A stretch of 64,000 bases of DNA, from positions 372,001 to 436,000 of the forward strand of contig JACKAK010000002.1 in NCBI GenBank assembly GCA_020635115.1. Direction: 5' to 3'. Under the pieces are notes generated by a model. The model ran no database searches. It had not been told where the DNA came from and worked only from the letters and a program-made list of their open reading frames with translations. The position numbers were made by a program, and so were the translations under genes. Shown one piece after another: positions 1 through 7,938 of this stretch. How positions within the stretch are numbered: position 1 is the stretch's first letter; the number at the start of each line of letters is the position of its first letter. Source of the stretch: Halobacteriovoraceae bacterium. Its GTDB lineage: Bacteria; Bdellovibrionota; Bacteriovoracia; Bacteriovoracales; Bacteriovoracaceae.

Positions 1-1710
1 GATTTTACTCATACACCACCACCTCCTCCAAAGAATGTAAGATTTTCGAATGCCTCTTCAGAAAGTGCACCCAAGGATTATATTGTATTTTCTCAATTGG
101 GTTTAGAAGCTCCTCTTATAAGTGAGTTTGAAGAGAGTGAAAATAAAAAATCAGAATATGAATATCTTTGGAAATATAATGAAAATCTCGATATTTTTAA
201 AAACATCGAAGAAGTGAATATTAAAGTATCCTTAAGTGAAAAGCTTTTAGATGAGACAAAAAATAGTATAAAAAAAATAGTCGAGAATTTGAAATTTGGC
301 ATTTCAGAAATAACTCCAACTATAAATATAGAGTATATAGATTTAGAAGAGAAAATTGATGGAGGTAAGAAAAAGTCCACAGGTGAAAGCCCACTAAGTT
401 TTAGAGAAAAATTAGATTTAATGACAAGATTTGGAAATGCTTTGGGATTGATATTAGCAGTTATTCTTCTGGGAATGATTGCTTATTTTCTATTTAAAAT
501 GTATGAAAAAATTCAACAAGGACATAAGGAAACTGCACCTCCACAAATGCAACCTCCATTACCTAGAGAAGAAGACAAAAAAGAAGATTTACCAGAAGAA
601 GCTAAAGGTGGTGGGGCCGGTGAAGTTACTGAAGATGATGAAACTGATCTTTTTAGTGGAGTGGAAAGATTTAAACAATTCTGGCAAAAATCGGAACGAG
701 ATGCCTTAATACTTGTAAAAAAATGGATAGTTGAAGACACAGAAATGTCAAGGAAAGCATTATCAGCTCTTGTACAACAAATGGAAAATCCTGATCTGAT
801 TAAATTATTTCAGTCTTTAGGTGCTGTAGAAAGAGATAATTGGAGATCTGTTATAGAGCAAGAAGGCAAGATAAAAGACTTGAAGGAAGTAAATAACTTT
901 ATCTCACGACAAATCATTGAAGATATGATTGTTCCACCCGCGGTTCAAGATTTAGAAACTGTAGACTTACTGATGACATTGGAAGAAACAAGTGCAGCTT
1001 TACTTATAAAAGATCATCCATCAGAAGGAGCAATGCTCTTAAATATTATGAATACAAAGTATGTTGGTAAAATTCTTGAATACTTGACCGCAGATGAAAT
1101 CAATCAAGTGATGGAATATAGTTTTGCAGTGAATAAAGATATTATAAAAAAGAATATAGTTCAATTCAAAGAAATCTTAAGAAAATATTCTGCTAAAAAA
1201 GTTGATAGAGAATTTGTGAGTAAAGTATTTCAATTAATTCCTCTCGCTAATGTTGAGACAGAAACAGTTTTATATAGAAATTTAGCATTACAATGTGATA
1301 GAGAACAGTTAGAGCATTTTGCAAGAAAATATTATCCAGCAGAAATAATTAAAGTCAAATTTGAAGATGATATCAAAGAAAATCTACTCAAATCATATCC
1401 CATGAATAAAAAAACGGAGTTAATTGCTTCAATTACTGATGAGGAAGAAAAATTAGATTTGCTCGATAGTTTTGCACCATCAGGCTCAACTGCAAGAGAA
1501 ATGATTGAATTTGAGTTAGAAAAATATGAAGATGATCCGGCACTACAAAAAAGTATTTTTGAAAGAAGAGATGAAATATGGCGGGAATATATTGATCACT
1601 GTCGAAAGGTAATCAAATCAGATGCTTCCTTTAAACAAGAATCCGAAATTTATTTGGAAGAGTGGATAAATGAGGTAAGCGTATTAGAAGAAATCAGACA
1701 GGCCGCTTAA
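1..1710 (+). CDS. FliF C-terminal/FliG-like fusion, flagellar-type rotor protein (5' partial)
   Basis: The frame is open from base 1, so the gene begins upstream of the window. Seen in order: a proline stretch (TPPPPP); a region resembling the FliF beta-collar; a hydrophobic membrane segment near bases 430-495; an acidic proline-rich linker; a segment FWQKSERDALILVKKWI near bases 675-725 that resembles the FliF C-terminal peptide which binds FliG (pattern P-E-x-VA-x-VI-x-x-WL); and an alpha-helical region. In that region ETSAALLIKDHPSEGAMLL (bases about 990-1045) parallels the FliG middle-domain EHPQTIALIL motif, with DHPS in place of EHPQ. The charged FliG C-terminal torque helix is not obvious. 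Neighbouring CheY, CheC, MotA and MotB support a motor role. The exact family is inference; a plain FliG-like or gliding-motor protein is an alternative. Confidence 0.62.
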   Translation, partial: DFTHTPPPPPKNVRFSNASSESAPKDYIVFSQLGLEAPLISEFEESENKKSEYEYLWKYNENLDIFKNIEEVNIKVSLSEKLLDETKNSIKKIVENLKFGISEITPTINIEYIDLEEKIDGGKKKSTGESPLSFREKLDLMTRFGNALGLILAVILLGMIAYFLFKMYEKIQQGHKETAPPQMQPPLPREEDKKEDLPEEAKGGGAGEVTEDDETDLFSGVERFKQFWQKSERDALILVKKWIVEDTEMSRKALSALVQQMENPDLIKLFQSLGAVERDNWRSVIEQEGKIKDLKEVNNFISRQIIEDMIVPPAVQDLETVDLLMTLEETSAALLIKDHPSEGAMLLNIMNTKYVGKILEYLTADEINQVMEYSFAVNKDIIKKNIVQFKEILRKYSAKKVDREFVSKVFQLIPLANVETETVLYRNLALQCDREQLEHFARKYYPAEIIKVKFEDDIKENLLKSYPMNKKTELIASITDEEEKLDLLDSFAPSGSTAREMIEFELEKYEDDPALQKSIFERRDEIWREYIDHCRKVIKSDASFKQESEIYLEEWINEVSVLEEIRQAA

Positions 1711-1734
1711 TATAAAAGGCACGATGGGATCAAA

Positions 1735-3234
1735 ATGAGTAATCGAATATTGATTGTTGATGACGATATTGATTTTTCTACGTTGCTAGAAAGACAACTT
1801 ATAAAAGGAAATTTTGAAGTTGATCATTGCACAAGCACTCAACAGGCCATTAATAGTTTAGAAATTAAAGAATATGGTTGTATATTATTGGATATTTTTT
1901 TAGGCTCAGATAAAACATCTGTGGATCTAATAAAATATATAAAATCTAGAGACTTGAATTACAAAACTCCCATTGTTGTAATGAGTGCGAATATAGATAA
2001 TAATTTCAAAGAAATACTATCAAAGAAAAAGGATGTTTCTTTTGTAGTAAAAAAACCTTTTCCAAAAAATGAAATATATTCAATTGTTGATTATTTAATG
2101 AGAGAAAAAATATTTATTTTTGATGATGATTCAGATTTTATAAAGCTTATTAAAGTGAAAATTGAAAAACATAATATAAGACTCGATCATTCTTTAGAAA
2201 CTAATGAAAGTATTAAAAAAATATCACTGAATAGATATAAAGGAGCAATATTTGACATTTTAGTTGATCAAAATAAAACTTCTGATCAAGTTTTAAAATA
2301 TCTTGAAAGTGAAAGTAATAAATTCAATATTGATATACCAATAGCTTTTATGAGCGCTTATCTTAGCGATGAACTTATTGGTAAGCTATCTAAAAAATAT
2401 GAGAATCTTATCGGGGCGTATAAAAAACCACTAAATAATGATGATATATTAGATTTTATAGAGGGCGTTGAAAATTACTGGAAATTTGTATTATCTAAAA
2501 ACTTGGCAGATTCAACTATGAATAATACGGAATCACAAATAGATGATTCATTTTCTTTCTCTATGGACAAACTCGAAGATGAAATTATTAAAATTAATGG
2601 AGGAAAACCTTTAGAAGAAAAAAGTGAATATCAATTAAGGGCCGATAAAATGCAAAAGGAAGAAGAAAATATGAGAGTCAAAGGACTCTCGTTTCAAACT
2701 TCTAAAGGTATACAGAATTTAAGTATGACAGAACTAATTCAAAAAATTGAGGAAGATCCAAATTTTAGATATGATGGGAATGAGACTGTCTTAATGCTCG
2801 CTGTAAAGCAAAACCTTGAATTTTTAGTCGAACTTTGTTTTAAGTATGGAAGTGATCTAAACCTTAAAAATAAAAATGGTGATAGTGCAATTGTTTTTGC
2901 CGTGCAAAGGAAAAATTATGAACTTGTTGAAAAGCTCGCCTCTGCTGGTACTCATTTAAAAAGTAAAAATTCACATGGAATGGATGTTTTATATTATGCT
3001 CTTAGAAATAATGATATGAAAATGGTTGAGCTTCTGCATAAATTCGGAGCAAATATTCGAGGACGTTATAAAGGAAAAAATTACTTAATGTTGGCCCTCA
3101 AAGGCTGCAAAGATGAAGTCGTCAACTATTTGGTCAAGGCCGGAATCCCGATATCTGAAACTGATGATTATGGAAACGATGCAAACTTCTATGCAAAAAA
3201 ACATAAAAGATCAAATTTATTAGTGAAGAAATAA
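1735..3234 (+). CDS. Tandem receiver-domain protein with C-terminal ankyrin repeats
   Basis: A 499-residue protein. The first receiver domain (about residues 1-122) has the acidic pair D9/D10, phosphoacceptor D53 in ILLDIF and K107 in VVKKPF. A second receiver (about 126-245) has the DDD cluster at 130-132, D174 in AIFDILVD, and K-K-P near 235. A linker with charged helices follows, then ankyrin-like repeats from about residue 350 to the end, recognisable as repeats of a helix pair with A-V/A-G spacing. There is no DNA-binding output domain, so output is probably protein-protein contact. It lies 24 bases after the rotor-like gene, apparently in the same operon, and may link phosphorelay to the motor. 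Confidence 0.82.
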   Translation: MSNRILIVDDDIDFSTLLERQLIKGNFEVDHCTSTQQAINSLEIKEYGCILLDIFLGSDKTSVDLIKYIKSRDLNYKTPIVVMSANIDNNFKEILSKKKDVSFVVKKPFPKNEIYSIVDYLMREKIFIFDDDSDFIKLIKVKIEKHNIRLDHSLETNESIKKISLNRYKGAIFDILVDQNKTSDQVLKYLESESNKFNIDIPIAFMSAYLSDELIGKLSKKYENLIGAYKKPLNNDDILDFIEGVENYWKFVLSKNLADSTMNNTESQIDDSFSFSMDKLEDEIIKINGGKPLEEKSEYQLRADKMQKEEENMRVKGLSFQTSKGIQNLSMTELIQKIEEDPNFRYDGNETVLMLAVKQNLEFLVELCFKYGSDLNLKNKNGDSAIVFAVQRKNYELVEKLASAGTHLKSKNSHGMDVLYYALRNNDMKMVELLHKFGANIRGRYKGKNYLMLALKGCKDEVVNYLVKAGIPISETDDYGNDANFYAKKHKRSNLLVKK

Positions 3235-3375
3235 ATAACTTATGACATTAATCAAGATATTGAAAATGCAGAAATTACATTGAATTCAATTAATTAAACT
3301 AGATAGAACTCTAATCTTACAAAATTTTTGGCCCTGAATACAGGAAATATTCTTAGTTCTATTTTACATGTAGAG

Positions 3376-3381
3376 TATAAT
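3376..3381 (+). promoter_or_regulatory. Putative promoter -10 for cheY-cheC-kinase
   Basis: TATAAT lies 22 bases before the CheY start codon, in the 170-base gap after the ankyrin protein. A weak -35 (TTAGTT, 3353-3358) sits 17 bases upstream. The -10 matches the sigma-70 consensus fully; the -35 is poor, so this is a tentative call. Confidence 0.45.
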
Positions 3382-3403
3382 TAATACGAAAATGGAGATA
3401 TTT

Positions 3404-3790
3404 ATGAAAATACTAATAGTAGATGATTCTAAAATGTTTCGCCTGGCCTTAAAGCAAAATATCTCCCCTCTTGTCGATACCATAATAGAGGCACAAGATG
3501 GAGAGGAATGTCTAAAACAAATAATTGAAGAAAAACCAAATATTGCCATTATCGATTTAAATATGCCTAAGATTGGAGGTATCGAAGTCCTTGAGAAAAT
3601 AAAAAATTATACTAACAACCCTCAAATAGTGATTTATACCGCCGACTCCCAACAATCAATAAAAGATGAATGCTTAAGGAAAGGAGCTAAGTACGTTTTT
3701 TATAAACCAAGTTTCATGAAAGAGGGAAATGGCGATTTTGATTTGTTAAAAAGTTTAATCAATCAAGAGGGCAAATATGACAACGTTTAA
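3404..3790 (+). CDS. cheY: CheY-like single-domain response regulator
   Basis: A 128-residue stand-alone receiver. All five signature residues are visible: acidic pair D7/D8, phosphoacceptor D51 in AIIDLNMP, T79 in IVIYTAD, and K101 in FYKP. Start chosen at 3404 because GGAG (3394-3397) lies six bases upstream; an in-frame ATG at 3392 has no such site. The gene overlaps the CheC gene by 14 bases, which implies coupled translation and a functional pair: CheC dephosphorylates CheY-P in the known families. It presumably signals to the rotor and stator proteins encoded on either side. Confidence 0.93.
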   Translation: MKILIVDDSKMFRLALKQNISPLVDTIIEAQDGEECLKQIIEEKPNIAIIDLNMPKIGGIEVLEKIKNYTNNPQIVIYTADSQQSIKDECLRKGAKYVFYKPSFMKEGNGDFDLLKSLINQEGKYDNV

Positions 3791-4373
3791 TAGTGATCAG
3801 TTGGACGATCTTAGAGAGCTAATGAATTTGGGCCTGGGTTCTTCAGCTAAGGCCATGGAAGAACTATTACATACGCAAATTCAAATATTCATCCCAGAGA
3901 TGTATTCTTCTTTAAAAGAATTACAAGATGCTACAAATGCTGATGAAAAATATTCTATTTGCGAAATGAAATTTACAGGAGATTTAAGTGGTGTGTGTAC
4001 TGTTCTTTTTCCAATTAAATTTGTCAGAAAGCTTTTAGAAAAAGTTTCTCCTGGTGGAAATTTACAAGATAATCTTGAAGACAAAATTGATATACTTATT
4101 GAGGTTGGAAACATTATTCTAACAGGATTTACAAGTACAATATTTGATATAACTCAATGCCATACTATTTATCATCAACCTGTTTATACTGAGGAAAAAT
4201 TTGTAAATATTTGGAACAATTTTAAACCAGTAGAGGAAAAATGTATTTTTGCAAAAAGTGATTTCAAGCTCATCGATGATGATTGTATTTGCTATCTACT
4301 ACTTGAAGTTGGAGAAATATCGGCCATGAATTTATACGAAGGAATTCGAAAACATTATGGAGTAAATTTTTGA
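3777..4373 (+). CDS. cheC: CheC-family CheY-P phosphatase
   Basis: A 198-residue protein with two copies of the CheC phosphatase signature, [DS]-x3-E-x2-N followed 23 residues later by P. The first is D10, E14, N17, P40; the second is D105, E109, N112, P135. Both active sites are therefore intact, unlike CheX or FliY-type variants that may keep only one. LSGVCTVLFP in the centre fits the family core. It overlaps the preceding CheY and is itself overlapped by the kinase gene. Known role: dephosphorylation of CheY-P in chemotaxis adaptation. Confidence 0.9.
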   Translation: MTTFNSDQLDDLRELMNLGLGSSAKAMEELLHTQIQIFIPEMYSSLKELQDATNADEKYSICEMKFTGDLSGVCTVLFPIKFVRKLLEKVSPGGNLQDNLEDKIDILIEVGNIILTGFTSTIFDITQCHTIYHQPVYTEEKFVNIWNNFKPVEEKCIFAKSDFKLIDDDCICYLLLEVGEISAMNLYEGIRKHYGVNF

Positions 4374-6337
4374 ACAAAAATGGACTTGAATCTATATTGA
4401 AAGTCTTCGATTTACATCCAGAAGGGATAGTAGTTGTTACTCAGAGTTATGAGATTGTATTTTGGAATAAACAATTAGAAATTTCTTCAAACATTAATTC
4501 TTCTGAACTAAAGGGAAGTGTTTTATTTGAGAGATTTCCAAAGTTTGAAAATCCTATTATCAAAACGAGATTAGATAGTATTTTTCTTGGCGCACCAGTA
4601 GCTACTTTTACAGCGGCAATACACCATCATTTTATACCCATTATTGATGAAAAAACTGAAAAGTTTCGTAAACAAAAAATGAATGCTCATAAATTTACGT
4701 TTGAAGATGAGAATTTTCTTGTACTTATAATTTATGATTTAACAAATGCAGAAAAGAAAAATGAAATTATTAAAGAACTGAAAAAAAATGCTGAAGAAGC
4801 TTCAATGATGAAATCTCTCTTTATCGCCAATATAAGTCATGAAATTAGAACCCCTTTAAATTCAATTATAGGTATATCGGAAGTATTATCTGGAGAAGTT
4901 AGTCTTAAAGAGATTTCAAAATTTTCGAAGATCTTAAATAGAGTATCGAATATTTTACTAAGTTTAGTGAATAATGTTCTTGATCTTTCTAAAATTGAGG
5001 CCGGTGAAATGACGATTGAAAATTCAAGTTTTGACTTAAAAAATCTACTCACTGGATGTAAAGAGATATTTGAATCTGAATGTGATAATAAAAAAAATAC
5101 CTTTCAGCTAGTTATAGATGAAGATATACCTCGGTATATTATCGGGGATTCAACGAGATTGACACAAGTTCTTATAAATTTATTAAGTAATGCAATTAAA
5201 TTTACCTCGGAAGGAAAAATAATTTTGTTTGTCACCAAAAATGATGAAAATGAAAATGTTTTTATCGTAACTGATACAGGGGTTGGCATCGAGGAAGACA
5301 AATTGGACTCAATTTTTGAACTCTATATTCAAGAAGACGCCTCTATTGAAAGAAAATATGGAGGAACAGGATTGGGTCTCAATATCTCTCGTAATATTGT
5401 TAGATTAATGGGAGGAGAACTCCAAGTGGAATCGTTGAAGGGCCAGGGAGCAACTTTTTATTTTTCAATTCCCTTGAAAGAGGATCATTCGGTCAAAGAA
5501 TTGAATACTAACTTAATAAATTCTAATAAGGATATGTTAGAAATATTATTAGTTGATGACGAAGTTGAAATACTTGAATTTACAAAAAATGATCTTGAAT
5601 CATTAGGGTTTGCTGTTACATGTGTTCATTCAGCAGAAGAGGCCCTTGGAATATTAGATGATAACGTTATTTTTGATCTTATTATTAGTGATATAAAATT
5701 ACCTAAAATTGGTGGAATAGAGCTGTACAAAATTCTTAGAAGTAAACATATTATTACTCCTTTTATCTTTTTTTCGGGTTTTGTAGATAGTGATACAATA
5801 AAGAATCATATTAAAATTGAAAGTCTTAATTTTATCAATAAGCCAGTGGATGTTTCTGAAGATTATGAATTACAAGACTTGCTATTGAATCTGGCCGATA
5901 AAGGCCGGAGAAATCGTCAACTTCAAGAATATATTTTGAGTATAAGTAAGATCACCCCGATTTCAATCCTTTACATAGATGATTCACTAGATAATATAAT
6001 TCTGTTAGAAACATTTCTTTCTAACATTGGAGTTAGTATAGAATCTTGCTTAGATGGAAAAGAAGGTTTGCAGAAACTAATGGAAAATGATTATTCTCTT
6101 GCAATAATTGATCTTCAAATGCCTGGGCCATCGGGTTTTGATATAATTCAAGAATTAAGAAAATTTGAAGAAAAAACTAATAAAAAAAGAATCCCCTCGA
6201 TTGCTTTTAGTGCAAGTATGACTATAGGAAAAGTTAAACAATCTCAAAATGCTGGTTTTGATCTTTACTTACCAAAACCGGCCTCTAAATTGTCAATATT
6301 TAAGGCCATCAATGATTTACTGATTAATAATACTTAG
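4370..6337 (+). CDS. Hybrid sensor histidine kinase with two receiver domains
   Basis: A 655-residue protein starting with TTG at 4370, inside the CheC stop codon (TTGA overlap). Order of domains: PAS-like region (about 8-125, including VVTQSYEIVFWN); short coiled coil; HisKA with the phospho-accepting H157 in ISHEIRTPLN; HATPase_c with N-box NLLSNAIKF, G1 box DTGVGIEED and G2 box GGTGLGLNIS; receiver 1 with D441 in IISDIKLP; receiver 2 with D581 in AIIDLQMPGPSG. No membrane segment is seen, so it is probably cytoplasmic. It likely feeds phosphate to the neighbouring CheY and tandem-receiver proteins, though partners cannot be proved from sequence. It ends tail to tail with motB. Confidence 0.92.
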   Translation: MNKNGLESILKVFDLHPEGIVVVTQSYEIVFWNKQLEISSNINSSELKGSVLFERFPKFENPIIKTRLDSIFLGAPVATFTAAIHHHFIPIIDEKTEKFRKQKMNAHKFTFEDENFLVLIIYDLTNAEKKNEIIKELKKNAEEASMMKSLFIANISHEIRTPLNSIIGISEVLSGEVSLKEISKFSKILNRVSNILLSLVNNVLDLSKIEAGEMTIENSSFDLKNLLTGCKEIFESECDNKKNTFQLVIDEDIPRYIIGDSTRLTQVLINLLSNAIKFTSEGKIILFVTKNDENENVFIVTDTGVGIEEDKLDSIFELYIQEDASIERKYGGTGLGLNISRNIVRLMGGELQVESLKGQGATFYFSIPLKEDHSVKELNTNLINSNKDMLEILLVDDEVEILEFTKNDLESLGFAVTCVHSAEEALGILDDNVIFDLIISDIKLPKIGGIELYKILRSKHIITPFIFFSGFVDSDTIKNHIKIESLNFINKPVDVSEDYELQDLLLNLADKGRRNRQLQEYILSISKITPISILYIDDSLDNIILLETFLSNIGVSIESCLDGKEGLQKLMENDYSLAIIDLQMPGPSGFDIIQELRKFEEKTNKKRIPSIAFSASMTIGKVKQSQNAGFDLYLPKPASKLSIFKAINDLLINNT

Positions 6338-7059
6338 TCAAAGTAAACTCCTAGCCCCAACTTGTATTTTTTTTCTGTTTTTTTCAAGGGTTTGATTACC
6401 TTTATAACAACTCTTCTATTCATTCTAATATTTTCCTCTAGTGGGAGTCCTTTTTTATCAGTATTAGGTAATACTGGCCTAGTATCACCATGTGAAACGG
6501 CCCGTAGGTTTTTAGGATCAAAACCAAAGTATTCAAACCTTTCTATCACCGAAGCGGCCCTAGCTCCTGCCAGGGCCCAGTGAGATTTAAATGGTATATT
6601 TTTAGGAATAGGCCCGTTATCGCTATGACCTTCAACTATAATCTGATAATTTTCATTGAGTGTTTTGATAATATCAATCATCGAATCTAATAGAAGTGAT
6701 ACTTCAGGAGTTAGTGTCCATCCTCCATCTTCGAAAAGAACAGTAGAACTGAAATTAATTATTACTTCACTATCATGGACAGTAATTTTAGTCATGTCCT
6801 TCATCTTAGGATGTTTTGCAATTTCTTCAGTCAATTCATCCATTTTTGTCATGGAATTTTTAAATTTGTCTTTGTTAAAATGTTGAGCTACAACTTTTGT
6901 TTTTTCAGTAAAACCAACTGGATCATAATGGGCAAAGGCCATCATTAAAATAAAAAAACATGCAACTAAGGTCATCATATCTGCATAGGAAAGTAGCCAT
7001 AACTCGCCTTCTTCTTCTTCCTCTTCTAACATCTTTCCCTTTCGTTTAGAATCAGACAT
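6334..7059 (-). CDS. motB: MotB-like stator protein with OmpA peptidoglycan-binding domain
   Basis: A 241-residue protein. After a short charged N-terminus rich in Glu, one membrane segment contains the ion-binding Asp D27 in SYADMMTLVACFF, equivalent to E. coli MotB D32. The C-terminal half is an OmpA-like domain with the peptidoglycan-binding pattern VEGHSDNGPIP and a later NRRVVI. Known role: with MotA it forms the ion-driven stator. The gene follows motA on the minus strand with only two bases between them. Its last four bases overlap the end of the convergent kinase gene. Confidence 0.93.
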   Translation of the reverse strand: MSDSKRKGKMLEEEEEEGELWLLSYADMMTLVACFFILMMAFAHYDPVGFTEKTKVVAQHFNKDKFKNSMTKMDELTEEIAKHPKMKDMTKITVHDSEVIINFSSTVLFEDGGWTLTPEVSLLLDSMIDIIKTLNENYQIIVEGHSDNGPIPKNIPFKSHWALAGARAASVIERFEYFGFDPKNLRAVSHGDTRPVLPNTDKKGLPLEENIRMNRRVVIKVIKPLKKTEKKYKLGLGVYFD

Positions 7060-7061
7060 TC

Positions 7062-7847
7062 TTATCCCACTATTTCTTTTCGATCTAGACGATCTTTAGG
7101 TTGTAAAAAAGAATTAAGTTCAATTGCAACTACGATTGGATTTGTTTTTTTAAGTAGTAACTTCACTCCTTCTACAATTATTCTATTTTTTAAATATTGT
7201 TCTCTTGTATTATCGTTCAAATTTTCAGCAATAGGTATGATGATAAGGTTTGCAATAGCAACACCATACATTGTTGTAATAAGACAGACACCCATCGCAG
7301 GACCAATCATTTTTATAGCATCTTCCCCCCCAAGATTTGCAAGTAATACGATCATCCCTATGGTCGTTCCCATCATTCCGAATGCTGGAGGATATTTACT
7401 GATTGATTTTATTTTTCTTGTTTCTTCTGATTGAGTAATCATCATATTTTCAGCTCTATTTTCGATCACTTCTAGAAGGTGCTCTGTATCCAAGATATTT
7501 TCGACGATAAGTTCGAGGGCATCTTTTAGAAAAGGATCATGCGTTCGACCTATGAAATTATCTAAAGATTCACCTCTTCTATACGCCTCAGCAATTCTCA
7601 TCATTTCCTTAATTGTATCTTTGTATTGAAAACGTTGACCTTTAATAACTCTAATAAAAAAAACTTTAAATAGAGTGACTAGTCTATTGAGCTGAAATGA
7701 AATAGAAGTAGCTGCAAAAGTTCCTCCAAGAACGATAAAAACACTTGGAAAATCAAGAAATATACTTAAATTGTCACTCGATAATTTAAGTCCTCCAATT
7801 AAAACACCTATGGCCAGCGAAAACCCAATTATTTGATAAATATTCAT
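7062..7847 (-). CDS. motA: MotA-like stator ion-channel protein
   Basis: A 261-residue protein with four predicted membrane segments: near residues 5-22, 32-50, about 155-172 and 180-205. FPSVFIVLGGTFAAT at the second segment and the PPAFGMMGTTIGMIVLL motif at the third are typical of MotA/TolQ/ExbB proteins, and the size and large cytoplasmic loop fit MotA. GGA lies shortly upstream of the ATG. It is transcribed with motB towards the kinase gene. Whether it drives a flagellum or another motor is unknown; these bacteria can carry several motAB pairs. Confidence 0.93.
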   Translation of the reverse strand: MNIYQIIGFSLAIGVLIGGLKLSSDNLSIFLDFPSVFIVLGGTFAATSISFQLNRLVTLFKVFFIRVIKGQRFQYKDTIKEMMRIAEAYRRGESLDNFIGRTHDPFLKDALELIVENILDTEHLLEVIENRAENMMITQSEETRKIKSISKYPPAFGMMGTTIGMIVLLANLGGEDAIKMIGPAMGVCLITTMYGVAIANLIIIPIAENLNDNTREQYLKNRIIVEGVKLLLKKTNPIVVAIELNSFLQPKDRLDRKEIVG

Positions 7848-7883
7848 GGAAATCCTTTTTTAGTCACAATAAAAGTCTAGAAA

Positions 7884-7913
7884 ACTATAAGAAAATTGGC
7901 AATAATATTACAA
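7884..7913 (-). promoter_or_regulatory. Putative promoter for motA-motB
   Basis: On the minus strand, -35 TTGTAA (7908-7913) and -10 TATAGT (7884-7889) are separated by 18 bases, giving a leader of roughly 30 bases before motA. It is a sigma-70-like match of middling quality; no sigma-28 motif was recognised here. Confidence 0.4.
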
Positions 7914-7938
7914 GATATATATCAATTTGGAGTTATCA

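Noticed and set aside
7896..7923. Promoter TTGGCA plus TATATC or TATATA for the exported protein at 7939
   Set aside because: The start site would fall within about nine bases of the start codon, inside the ribosome-binding site, so the boxes are probably chance in AT-rich DNA.
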